The position numbers were made by a program, and so were the translations under genes. Of a stretch of DNA of 64,000 nt, positions 19,673-27,472 are shown one piece after another. Source of the stretch: Desulfosporosinus shakirovi (lineage in GTDB: Bacteria; Bacillota; Desulfitobacteriia; Desulfitobacteriales; Desulfitobacteriaceae); contig NZ_JAJDOO010000011.1 of the NCBI RefSeq assembly GCF_020595055.1, forward strand, positions 62,001 through 126,000, written 5' to 3'. Every line of letters starts with the position of its first letter. Position 1 is the first letter of the stretch. The notes under the pieces were generated by a model that had not been told where the DNA came from, did not search any database, and saw nothing but the letters and a program-made list of their open reading frames with translations.

Positions 19673-19778
19673 GCTTCTTACCCCCGTCGTTTTTTTCGGT
19701 CAGCGTAGTCTATGCAAGAAGGGGGAGGAAGGCCACTAAAACGTGGTTGATATTCGTAGTTGGGGTAGGAATAATTAT

Positions 19779-19806
19779 AGGCACGCTCGATTTTATGAGC
19801 GTGCCT
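19779..19806 (-). terminator. Hairpin downstream of ctpA, likely terminator
   Basis: A 10-bp perfect stem AGGCACGCTC/GAGCGTGCCT (19779-19788, 19797-19806) with an 8-nt loop, 65 bp past the ctpA stop. The minus-strand tail (ATAATTATT) is only weakly T-rich. Confidence 0.55.
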
Positions 19807-19870
19807 TTGCAATCACTATTTTATTTCCCTAGGGTATAACAGAGTAATGATACGTTGATTCTTTAAGCCC

Positions 19871-21052
19871 TTATTTAAGCTTCCCTTGCAGTGTTTCCAA
19901 CGCTTTCTGGAGTTGAGCATCATAGTTAGTGTCTTGAGGAGTGATGGTAGCTTGTTGTCCTTTCCCTAATTCTACCACAACATCTGGTTCGATTCCCTTC
20001 TTATGAATATCCAACTTATTAGGCGTTAAGTATTTAGCAGTCGTTAGTTTGACGCTGGTTCCTCCGTCCAATGGGAAGATTGTTTGAACAATCCCTTTTC
20101 CAAAGGTTTTTACTCCCACCAAACTTGCTGTTTCTTTATCCTTAATCGCTCCTGCAACGATTTCAGCCGCTGAAGCACTTTCTTCATTCACAAGGACCAC
20201 CATCGGCATCCCCAGATATGTACCTGTTGACATCTTAGTATCAACGTTCTCTTGCTTGTCTACTATATAAACAACTGGACCTTCTGGAACGAAGTAGCTG
20301 GCAACTTGTACCGCAGCATTAAGCTCGCCGCCATGGTTATACCTCAAATCCAGAATAAGTCCTTTGAATTTATTAATGTTTATGGTATTAAAAGTGTCTT
20401 TAAGTTCTGTCCCTGTATCTGAGCCAAACTGAGTTATGCTGACATAGGCAATATCAGGGTTCCCAGGCAATGCTTGCCCATCAACGGTTGGAACAGTTAT
20501 GTTTTCCCTCGTTAGACTCACAGTAAAGGTCTTATTACTACTCTCTCGATATAGAGCTATATCCACTTTCGTTCCGGGTTCTCCCCGCATCAACCCTACC
20601 GCCTTATCCTGCTCCATACCCAAAGTATCCGCATCATTAATCTTACTGATAACATCACCCGATTGAATTCCAGCCTTGCTTGCCGGGGAATTTTTGATTG
20701 GACGCAGTACTACGAGCTTTTTAGGATCCTTGAGACTCAGGACTATTCCTATCCCGCCAAATTTCCCTTCAAGCATTTGAAACAGTTCTTGGTTCTCCTG
20801 AGCATTCATGTACGTTGAATATGGGTCTCCTAAGATTTCTACAATCCCTTTAGTTGCGCCTTCCACAAGCTGAACTGTCGATACATTTTCTAAGTAATCA
20901 TTCCGAACAAGTTGTACTACATGCACTAGCCGTCCCATGTTATTGACGTTGGCAATTACTACCCCGCTCACTAACGTGGTTACCAATACAGAAAAAACCA
21001 GGAAGATAACTCCGACGTTTTTGGCTATTCGTTTCATGTTCCACTCTTGCAA
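19871..21052 (-). CDS. ctpA: C-terminal processing peptidase (S41 family, PDZ)
   Basis: A secreted serine peptidase that trims proteins in or outside the membrane; in Bacillus the paralogue CtpB regulates sigma-K activation at sporulation. The roughly 394-aa form starts at TTG 21052 (GGAAGGGG 8 nt upstream), with ATG 21037 as an alternative. Next comes a hydrophobic anchor (VIFLVFSVLVTTLVSGVVIA), an N-terminal domain, a PDZ domain (GIGIVLSLKDPKKLVVLRPI, KAGIQSGDVISKIND), and the catalytic Ser in VNEESASAAEIVAGAI with the Lys in FGKGIVQT. It is transcribed after the M23 peptidase gene, with a 230-bp gap holding repeat copy B. The tail helix is shorter than in many CtpA proteins. Confidence 0.93.
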   Translation of the reverse strand: MQEWNMKRIAKNVGVIFLVFSVLVTTLVSGVVIANVNNMGRLVHVVQLVRNDYLENVSTVQLVEGATKGIVEILGDPYSTYMNAQENQELFQMLEGKFGGIGIVLSLKDPKKLVVLRPIKNSPASKAGIQSGDVISKINDADTLGMEQDKAVGLMRGEPGTKVDIALYRESSNKTFTVSLTRENITVPTVDGQALPGNPDIAYVSITQFGSDTGTELKDTFNTININKFKGLILDLRYNHGGELNAAVQVASYFVPEGPVVYIVDKQENVDTKMSTGTYLGMPMVVLVNEESASAAEIVAGAIKDKETASLVGVKTFGKGIVQTIFPLDGGTSVKLTTAKYLTPNKLDIHKKGIEPDVVVELGKGQQATITPQDTNYDAQLQKALETLQGKLK

Positions 21053-21105
21053 TCCAGTAACCCCTTCCCTTTCTTGCACTAGTCAGAAAGTATAACTTTC
21101 TGAAT

Positions 21106-21218
21106 GTCCCTTTTTGCCATCCATGGCGTCTCTCTAACCTCGAACACCAGGTTCGAGGTTAGACCAGCGCATTTAGTGCAACTAGGCAATCGCTGACCAA
21201 GGATGGCGAAAAAGGGAC
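21106..21218. repeat. Dispersed intergenic hairpin repeat, copy B (113 bp)
   Basis: Outer arms GTCCCTTTTTGCCATCC (21106-21122) and GGATGGCGAAAAAGGGAC (21201-21218) pair over 17 bp with one bulged base. Inside, CTAACCTCGAAC (21134-21145) and GTTCGAGGTTAG (21151-21162) form a perfect 12-bp hairpin. This is the longest copy in the window and lies between the M23 peptidase gene and ctpA. Confidence 0.75.
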
Positions 21219-21305
21219 GCCTTCAACAAGGTTTAGCACTAGCCAAGCTTTCTTTAAACTTACTCTATTATATGCTTATCCTTGCGTAGAAATACTGCTT
21301 ATCCA

Positions 21306-22490
21306 TTAGTTAGGGAAATACTGTAAAGGATCAGTAGGGTTTCCACCTACTCTAACTTCAAAATGCAAGTGTGCTCCTGTACTCCACCCAGTTGAGCCGA
21401 CAGCCCCAATGACTTCATCGGCTTCAACGGATTGCCCTTCGCTGACATCCAAGCGCGACTGATGCCCGTAGAGCGTGGATATACCACTGCCGTGGTCAAT
21501 AATAGTCATATTTCCATAGGCCGTATTCCAACCCGCCATTATGACTACCCCTGCTCCTGCAGCGTGAATTTTAGTCCCCGTAGGAGCGCCAACATCCGTT
21601 CCGGTATGCATACTGCGTTTTTTCGTAATAGGATGAGTCCTCCAGCCGAAGGGGCTAGTTATCTCATAATAGCCGGGTACCGGCCAAGTGGAAATTGTTC
21701 CATCGCCTGCCTGAGATCCTTTTCCTGCCTGTGTTGCCTGCAATTTACGAATCTTCTCCGTCAATGCCTTTGACTCAGCTTCCAATCGGTCAATTTCATC
21801 AAAAGCAGCTTGCTGGGCTTTCTGATTCTGTTCTAAAGCATTACTTTGCAGGGATTTTTTATTCTCAAGGTCTGCAGTAACTAACGCAGCTTCTTTTTCA
21901 AGCTTTGCGGCTTGATCCCTTTTAGCCTGTAATTCGCTCTTTTTCTTAGCAATTTGTGCTTTCTGGGATTCAATATCCGCAAGCAGTTGACGATCATTGT
22001 CCACTAACTTAGAAAAATATTCCATTCGCGTAATGAAATCACTGAGATCCGTAGACTGAAAGAGAAGTTCCAAATGACTAATCTGACCACTTTCATAAAT
22101 TCCCCGTGCACGTTTTCCCAGGGCTACACGTCGGTCATCAAGCTCTTTTTGTTTTTGATCCAATTCCTTTTGTGCAGCGCTAACTTGGGTTTGCGCTTGA
22201 ACATAGGCAACCTTATTTTGATTCAAAGCGGTCTGAGCCGCAGCAACTTGCGTTTCTAATTGAGCCAGCTGAGTCTTCATCTTTTCCGATGTATAGGTAA
22301 GCTTGTTTAGTCGTCCACGAGCTTGATCTTTTTGACTTTGAATATCATTTTTCTGTTGAATACTTTCCCCCAGTTGATCAGCCCGGGTAGGCAATGCCGA
22401 CGTTCCAAGCAAAAGAAGACTAACCAGCACAGTTGGTATGGCTTTCTTCCCGAACAAACAACCCACCGTCCTTAAATAAAACTTTATCAT
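21306..22490 (-). CDS. EnvC-like M23 peptidase with N-terminal coiled coil
   Basis: A secreted endopeptidase that likely cuts peptidoglycan cross-bridges at division. Following the signal peptide (KKAIPTVLVSLLLLGTSALP) is about 200 residues of coiled coil (QLAQLETQVAAAQTALNQN and similar), then an M23 domain with the metal motifs SMHTGTDVGAP (HxxxD), GHQSRLD and GAHLHFE. It follows ftsX by 14 bp, fitting the FtsEX-controlled amidase-activator or peptidase arrangement known from EnvC and PcsB. The start is uncertain: ATG 22490 is used here, and a longer frame to TTG 22553 or a shorter TTG near 22457 are possible. The catalytic residues look intact, so it may be a direct hydrolase rather than only an activator. 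Confidence 0.88.
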   Translation of the reverse strand: MIKFYLRTVGCLFGKKAIPTVLVSLLLLGTSALPTRADQLGESIQQKNDIQSQKDQARGRLNKLTYTSEKMKTQLAQLETQVAAAQTALNQNKVAYVQAQTQVSAAQKELDQKQKELDDRRVALGKRARGIYESGQISHLELLFQSTDLSDFITRMEYFSKLVDNDRQLLADIESQKAQIAKKKSELQAKRDQAAKLEKEAALVTADLENKKSLQSNALEQNQKAQQAAFDEIDRLEAESKALTEKIRKLQATQAGKGSQAGDGTISTWPVPGYYEITSPFGWRTHPITKKRSMHTGTDVGAPTGTKIHAAGAGVVIMAGWNTAYGNMTIIDHGSGISTLYGHQSRLDVSEGQSVEADEVIGAVGSTGWSTGAHLHFEVRVGGNPTDPLQYFPN

Positions 22491-22567
22491 AGAAATACTT
22501 AGCGACAGTGTCCTGCAGACATTATCGCTGAGTGTGCATGCCCCACAGAGCAAGACACTTCTGATCC

Positions 22568-23464
22568 CTATGCGCGCAGGAATTTCTGCAAAGAAAATAA
22601 ACTTCCCAAGGCTCCCATCACCATGCCCCCGAGTAATAGACCCATAGAAACCTGACGAAAAAGAACTTCATTTTGAACCACCGGCAAAAAAGTCAGTGTT
22701 GATTGAACATACACTGTAATCCAATTATAGCCTAGCCCAACAATGACAGCTGCAAATGTCCCTCCTACCAGGCCTAGAGCTAACCCTTCAATAAGAAAAG
22801 GCCAACGAATAAAACTATTACTGGCGCCAACTAACTTCATAATCTGAATTTCCCGGCGACGAGAAAAGACATTCATTTTAACATTAATAGAAATAAGCAC
22901 AACAGCTGCAACACCGAAGGCGGCGACAACACCAAAACCAATCCATCTCAACCATTGTGTAAATTTAAGAAGCTGATCCACAAAGTCCTGTCCATAACGT
23001 ACTTTGTATAACCCGGGGTTGCTCTCCAACGAGCTAGCCAAAGCTTTAACGTTCTGGGGATCGGTAGCTTTGACTGTCAACTTGTCTGGAAAAGGATTGG
23101 TTCCTCCTACATCAGAAACAATATTACCTTGTGATCCCCCTAATGTTTTACCAAAATCCTCTAGGGCTTGTTCCTTTGTTACCAAGGTCACTGACTCTAC
23201 TCCCGGCATCTGTTCAATCTGGCTTTTCAAGTCCTGTACTTCTTCTGGCGTGTATTCAATTTGCACAAATGCACCAATCTCTAACTCAGATTCAAAGGAT
23301 TTTGCCATATTCGCGGCATTCGCTAAGAAAAAAATCGAGTAACCCAAGATCACTAGAGAAACCATAACCGTTACGACGGATGCCAGGCTAAGCCACGGAT
23401 TTCGTTTCATAGAGTTAATCGTCTCTCTGAAAATATAACCGGAGGAATTAAGCATCGTAGCCAT
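22568..23464 (-). CDS. ftsX: Cell division ABC transporter permease FtsX
   Basis: FtsX couples ATP hydrolysis by FtsE to periplasmic peptidoglycan hydrolases at the division septum. The roughly 298-aa membrane protein shows a TM1 near the N-terminus (LASVVTVMVSLVILGYSIFFL), a large extracytoplasmic loop (QIEYTPEEVQDLKSQIEQMPG), and three clustered C-terminal helices (IGFGVVAAFGVAAVVLISI; WPFLIEGLALGLVGGTFAAV; LLLGGMVMGALGSLF). The start may be ATG 23464 or 23455; both overlap the ftsE 3' end (stop at 23448), as in typical ftsEX pairs. Functional coupling to the M23 peptidase immediately downstream is inferred from position. Confidence 0.95.
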   Translation of the reverse strand: MATMLNSSGYIFRETINSMKRNPWLSLASVVTVMVSLVILGYSIFFLANAANMAKSFESELEIGAFVQIEYTPEEVQDLKSQIEQMPGVESVTLVTKEQALEDFGKTLGGSQGNIVSDVGGTNPFPDKLTVKATDPQNVKALASSLESNPGLYKVRYGQDFVDQLLKFTQWLRWIGFGVVAAFGVAAVVLISINVKMNVFSRRREIQIMKLVGASNSFIRWPFLIEGLALGLVGGTFAAVIVGLGYNWITVYVQSTLTFLPVVQNEVLFRQVSMGLLLGGMVMGALGSLFSLQKFLRA

Positions 23465-24134
23465 ATCCCCCTTTTTCTTCATCACGCGCTACTCGGCCGT
23501 TTTCTATAGCAATGACACGCTTTTGCATCTTATTTACAATAGCCCTGGCGTGAGTAGCCATCACGATGGTCGTGCCACGTTTATTGATATCATAAAGTAA
23601 CTCCATAATATCCCATGCAGTATCTGGGTCGAGATTGCCGGTTGGTTCATCTGCCACTAATAGTGCAGGATTATTAATAACGGCCCGGGCTACGCAGACC
23701 CGCTGTTGTTCACCGCCAGACAGTTCATGGGGGTATGCGGTCTCCTTTGCCTTAAGACCAACAAGTTCTAATGTCGCCAGGGTACGATTTCTAACCTCAC
23801 GCTTGGCAACTCCGATTACTTCAAGTGCAAACCCAACGTTTTCAAAAACTGTTTTGTTCGGCAATAGCTTGAAATCTTGAAAAATCACCCCGATATTACG
23901 CCTTAGATAAGGCACTTCACGGTCTTTCATTCTAACTAAATTTTTGCTGTTGATCTGAACCTGCCCACGGGTCGGAGTCTCTTCACGATATAATAACTTG
24001 ATTAACGTCGATTTACCGGCCCCACTAGGCCCTACCAGAAAAACAAAGTTCCCTTTGCCAATTTTCAGATTGACATCGACAAGGGCTCTGGCACCATTTG
24101 GATAAATCTTGGACACATTTGTTAACTGAATCAT
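23448..24134 (-). CDS. ftsE: Cell division ATP-binding protein FtsE
   Basis: This is the ATPase of the FtsEX complex at the inner face of the membrane. The 228-aa protein has Walker A GPSGAGKSTLIKLLY near 36-50, the ABC signature LSGGEQQRVCVARA, and Walker B ALLVADEPTGNLDPDT. The C-terminal tail is short. ATG 24134 follows an AGGAGG-like site. It overlaps ftsX by up to 17 nt, giving tight coupling. A 340-bp spacer with a perfect palindrome separates it from the transketolase genes upstream. Confidence 0.97.
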   Translation of the reverse strand: MIQLTNVSKIYPNGARALVDVNLKIGKGNFVFLVGPSGAGKSTLIKLLYREETPTRGQVQINSKNLVRMKDREVPYLRRNIGVIFQDFKLLPNKTVFENVGFALEVIGVAKREVRNRTLATLELVGLKAKETAYPHELSGGEQQRVCVARAVINNPALLVADEPTGNLDPDTAWDIMELLYDINKRGTTIVMATHARAIVNKMQKRVIAIENGRVARDEEKGGYGYDA

Positions 24135-24219
24135 ACAGTCCTCCTTGATTTTGTACGCAGCGCCCCTTTTTTCTCTATAACTCTTATTTTATTCGACACC
24201 AGCCGTGGATTTCCTGTCT

Positions 24220-24253
24220 CTAATTCCAAAACATTCTTATGTTTTGGAATTAG
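24220..24253. repeat. Perfect 15-bp inverted repeat upstream of ftsE
   Basis: CTAATTCCAAAACAT, TCTT loop, ATGTTTTGGAATTAG: fully complementary arms, no T-tract on either strand. It is about 90 bp upstream of the ftsE start, so an operator or attenuation element is as plausible as a terminator. Confidence 0.6.
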
Positions 24254-24397
24254 TCAGTAACTGCTTAACGCTCAAGAATACCCCAAAAAAGGAACCCACT
24301 TAGGTGAACTGCTGCTCCGCCTAAAGTGAGTTCCTGGGGCTTACATCACCTATCGACCCTATTCGAGGGTTATTATTGGTTATCCATCGGTAGAACA

Positions 24398-24431
24398 GAA
24401 AAAGAGACCAGCACTTCAGAATGCTGGTCCC
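24398..24431 (-). terminator. Rho-independent terminator of the split transketolase operon
   Basis: Stem GAGACCAGCA (24404-24413) and TGCTGGTCCC (24422-24431), loop CTTCAGAA. On the minus strand the stem is followed by TCTTTTTCTG. Good hairpin with a clear T-tract. Confidence 0.85.
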
Positions 24432-24474
24432 ATTTGCAATTAGATCCGCTTTTAAAAATAAGTTTTGCCTTAAA

Positions 24475-25419
24475 TTACTTTTGCTTTTTTGCAAGAACCT
24501 CATGAACAGCTTTGATCAACGCCGCTTTAGTCAAACCGTACTTTTCAAGAAGTTCCATGGGTTTCCCTGATTCCCCAAAGGTGTCTTTTAGTCCGACGCG
24601 AACTATAGGCGTAGGTTGCCTTTCAGCAAGCACTTCTGAGATCGCGCTTCCCAACCCGCCGATAATGTTGTGTTCCTCTGCTGTCACAACAGCTTTAGTG
24701 GTTTTAGCAACACGTACAATCGCGTCTTCATCTAACGGCTTTACAGAAGCAACGTTAACCACACTCACCTTAATCCCCTCGGCGGCTAGATCATCGGCCG
24801 CTTCCAGGGCCATAGAAACCATAATACCATTAGCCATGATGGCAACATCTGTTCCTTCTTTAAGGACATTTGCCTTCCCGATTTCAAAATGATAATCCTC
24901 GTCAAAAAGCAGGGGAACATCCAGACGACCCATCCTTATGTAAACAGGTCCGTAATATTTAGCAGAGGCTAAAATCACTTGGCGTGTTTCCTCTCCATCA
25001 GCAGGGACTAAAACAACCATATTGGGAACAGCGCGCATGATCGCCACGTCTTCGATGGCCTGATGGGATCCGCCGTCTTCCCCAACCGTAATTCCTGAAT
25101 GTGTAGCTGCTATTTTTACATTTAGCTTCGGATAAGCAATAGAATTGCGAATCTGTTCAAATGCCCGTCCAACTGCAAAAATTGCAAAGGTGCTGGCAAA
25201 TGGGATCTTACCAGCTGCAGCTAGGCCGGCAGCCGTTCCCAACAGGTTTGACTCAGCAATCCCCATATTAAAGAAACGTTCCGGATATTTTTTACCAAAG
25301 TCAGCAGTCTTAGTCGACTTCGATAAATCCGCATCTAAAACAACGACGTTTGGATTTTCCGCTCCTAAAATCTGGAGGGCTTTACCATATGCTTCACGTG
25401 TCGCTTGTTTATCAGCCAA
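24475..25419 (-). CDS. Transketolase, C-terminal subunit
   Basis: In split transketolases the C-terminal subunit carries the pyrimidine-binding and C-terminal domains. The roughly 314-aa protein begins MADKQATREAYGKAL at TTG 25419, with GGGAGGAGG about 9 nt upstream and overlapping the upstream stop. It contains IAESNLLGTAAGLAAAGKIPFASTFAIF (pyrimidine-binding), THSGITVGEDGGSHQAIEDVAIMR, and VTAEEHNIIGGLGSAISEVLA. With the N-terminal subunit it would shuttle two-carbon units in the non-oxidative pentose phosphate pathway. The longer frame to 25488 lies antisense to nothing real and lacks a ribosome site. Tandem overlap with the N-terminal half implies co-translation. Confidence 0.93.
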   Translation of the reverse strand: MADKQATREAYGKALQILGAENPNVVVLDADLSKSTKTADFGKKYPERFFNMGIAESNLLGTAAGLAAAGKIPFASTFAIFAVGRAFEQIRNSIAYPKLNVKIAATHSGITVGEDGGSHQAIEDVAIMRAVPNMVVLVPADGEETRQVILASAKYYGPVYIRMGRLDVPLLFDEDYHFEIGKANVLKEGTDVAIMANGIMVSMALEAADDLAAEGIKVSVVNVASVKPLDEDAIVRVAKTTKAVVTAEEHNIIGGLGSAISEVLAERQPTPIVRVGLKDTFGESGKPMELLEKYGLTKAALIKAVHEVLAKKQK

Positions 25420-26242
25420 GGTTCGCCGCCTCCTCCCGCAGTTCTTTGAGGGCCTGTTCGCCTTGCTCAACTGAAGGCGCATTACCATGCCAACCTGCTT
25501 GGTCTTCCATAAAGGAAACCCCTTTACCCTTCACTGTCTTGGCGATGATCATAGTTGGCCTTCCTTTGACCGTTTTTGCCTCGGCAAAGGCTGCTAGCAA
25601 CGCGTCAATATCGTGCCCGTCTACCTCAATCACGTGCCAGCAAAATGCCTGCCACTTCTCTAAAAGCGGAGCCGAACACATGACACTGTCAGTTTTGCCA
25701 TCAATCTGCAACCCGTTATAATCTATGATAGCTGTAACATTATCCAGTTTGTAATGGGCAGAAGCCATCGCTGCTTCCCAAACTTGTCCCTCCGCCATCT
25801 CACCATCGCCCAATAAAGCATACACTCGGTAATCCTTGCCATCCAACTTTCCTGCGAGGGCCATTCCATTGGCTGCTGAAAGTCCTTGCCCTAAGGAGCC
25901 TGTAGACATATCCACACCAGGAGTCTTTTTCATATCAGGATGTCCCTGTAACATATGCCCTGTTTGACGAAGCCCCTTTAACTCTTCCTTGGAAAAATAA
26001 CCTTTTTCCGCCAGAGCAGAATACAGCACGGGAGCGGCATGCCCTTTTGAAAGGATAAAACGGTCACGATCCGCCCATTTTGGATCCTTGGGATTAATTC
26101 GCATTTCGTTGAAGAATAAGGTTGCCACGATATCCGCAGCGGACAGGCTTCCGCCAGGATGCCCAGATTTCGCAGTAACAAGCATGGCTATAATGTCTTG
26201 CCGAATAACATTTGCGACTCGCTTTAATTCAATTGTGGTCAC
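25412..26242 (-). CDS. Transketolase, N-terminal (thiamine diphosphate) subunit
   Basis: The 276-aa partner of the preceding gene carries the thiamine-diphosphate-binding half of a split transketolase. The characteristic segments are AKSGHPGGSLSAADIVATLF (substrate/TPP His), GSLGQGLSAANGMALAGKL, and the GDGEMAEGQVWEAA motif that coordinates magnesium and diphosphate. GTG at 26242 was chosen because AAAGGAGG lies 7 nt upstream; the frame upstream to 26338 is antisense-like N-terminal noise (MHLLRRFFRKL...) overlapping prfB. Split transketolases are common in Clostridia and archaea. The pair forms a compact two-gene operon ended by a strong terminator. Confidence 0.93.
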   Translation of the reverse strand: MTTIELKRVANVIRQDIIAMLVTAKSGHPGGSLSAADIVATLFFNEMRINPKDPKWADRDRFILSKGHAAPVLYSALAEKGYFSKEELKGLRQTGHMLQGHPDMKKTPGVDMSTGSLGQGLSAANGMALAGKLDGKDYRVYALLGDGEMAEGQVWEAAMASAHYKLDNVTAIIDYNGLQIDGKTDSVMCSAPLLEKWQAFCWHVIEVDGHDIDALLAAFAEAKTVKGRPTMIIAKTVKGKGVSFMEDQAGWHGNAPSVEQGEQALKELREEAANLG

Positions 26243-26291
26243 TCGATTCCCTCCTTTAACACATCCAAATCTGATGGCTATACTTTGTGGG

Positions 26292-27399
26292 TTATTGCAT
26301 TGTTTTAGTTTTCTGAAGAAACGCCGCAATAAATGCATCGATTTCCCCGTCCATTACTGCTGAAACATTTCCAGTTTCCACGTTCGTACGATGGTCTTTA
26401 ACCATACTATAGGGATGGAAGACATAGGAACGTATTTGACTGCCCCAAGCAATTTCTTGTTGCTCGCCTCGAATTTCGGAAATCTCAGCTTCTTGCTCTT
26501 TACGTTTAAGTTCCAATAATTTTGCCTGTAAAACCCGCATGGCTGCAGCCTTATTTTGGGTTTGAGAACGTTCACTCTGGCACTGAACTACGATCCCGGA
26601 CGGCAAATGCGTAATTCTGATAGCAGAATCTGTCTTGTTAACGTGTTGTCCGCCGGCTCCGCCGGATCGATATGTATCAATCCTTAAATCCTCAGTATCA
26701 ATATTTATTTCGCTGTTATCCTCAGCGACTTCCGGTATTACATCTACAGAGGCAAATGAAGTATGTCGACGCCCTGATGCATCAAATGGCGAAATCCTTA
26801 CTAATCGATGTACACCCTTTTCAGACTTAGCATATCCATAGGCGTTTTCCCCACTGAAGGACAGGGTTGCGCTTTTGATACCTGCCTCCTCTCCATGTAA
26901 AAAGTCCAGGGTTTCGACTTTATATCCATGACGCTCGCCCCAACGAATATAAAGTCGATAAAGCATTTGAACCCAATCTTGTGCTTCTGTCCCGCCGGCT
27001 CCAGCATGGAGAGTCAAAATGGCATTGTTTCGATCGTACTGGCCTGAAAGCAATAACTCTAATTCCAAGGCCGCAAACCTTTGATTAAGCGCTGTTATAC
27101 CCTGCTCAATCTCGGGTTCCAGGCTCACATCGTCTTCCTCCGCAGCTAATTGCCAGAGAGTCGCAGTCTCCTCAAGTTCCCGCTCCAGCTCCTCATACAT
27201 TTTAACTTTGCTTTGATGCAAGGCCAGCTCCTGCATAATTTTCTGAGCATAGACCGGGTCATTCCATAGATCCGGTCTATGGAATTCCGTCTCTAAAGCA
27301 CTGATTTTATCAATACGCTTAGCGACGTCAAAGGGAAACCCTCAAATCTGCCAAAGACAATGATAATGTTTCAAGATCCTTTTTCCAATCAGAAAGCAC
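26292..27399 (-). CDS. prfB: Peptide chain release factor 2 with programmed +1 frameshift
   Basis: RF2 recognises UGA and UAA and releases the peptide. The gene needs a +1 frameshift: a short ORF runs from GTG 27399 (GGGTGA 6 nt upstream) through about 23 codons (MLSDWKKDLETLSLSLADLR) to a TGA at 27328-27330 inside CTTTGAC. The second reading frame then continues DVAKRIDKISALETEFHR to the stop at 26292. The slip site sits after AGGG in the codon position seen in Escherichia coli. The complete product is about 368 aa with the codon-recognition SPF (VRISPFDASG) and the catalytic GGQ (GGAGGQHVNKTDSAIR). It is upstream of the split transketolase and downstream of secA. Confidence 0.95.
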
Positions 27400-27472
27400 T
27401 CATATTCACCCTTTCTAAATCCATTTGCTTTCTAAGAAACAATGCGCTAATGATATCCATAAGCAATTAGAC

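Larger units (their letters stand above)
24135..24474. other. 340-bp spacer upstream of ftsE with three inverted repeats
   Basis: Downstream of the split transketolase lies a strong terminator (24398-24431), then a structured segment at 24275-24336 where GGAACCCACTTAGG partly pairs with CCTAAAGTGAGTTCC inside CCCCA/TGGGG ends, then a perfect 15-bp palindrome (24220-24253). The ftsE promoter must lie between this palindrome and 24134. No gene. Confidence 0.6.

Noticed and set aside
21134-21162. CGAAC...GTTCG in the repeat core looked like a Gram-positive LexA (SOS) box
   Set aside because: The spacing between halves is 5-6 rather than 4, it occurs in spacers unrelated to SOS genes, and it is part of longer arms with other pairing.
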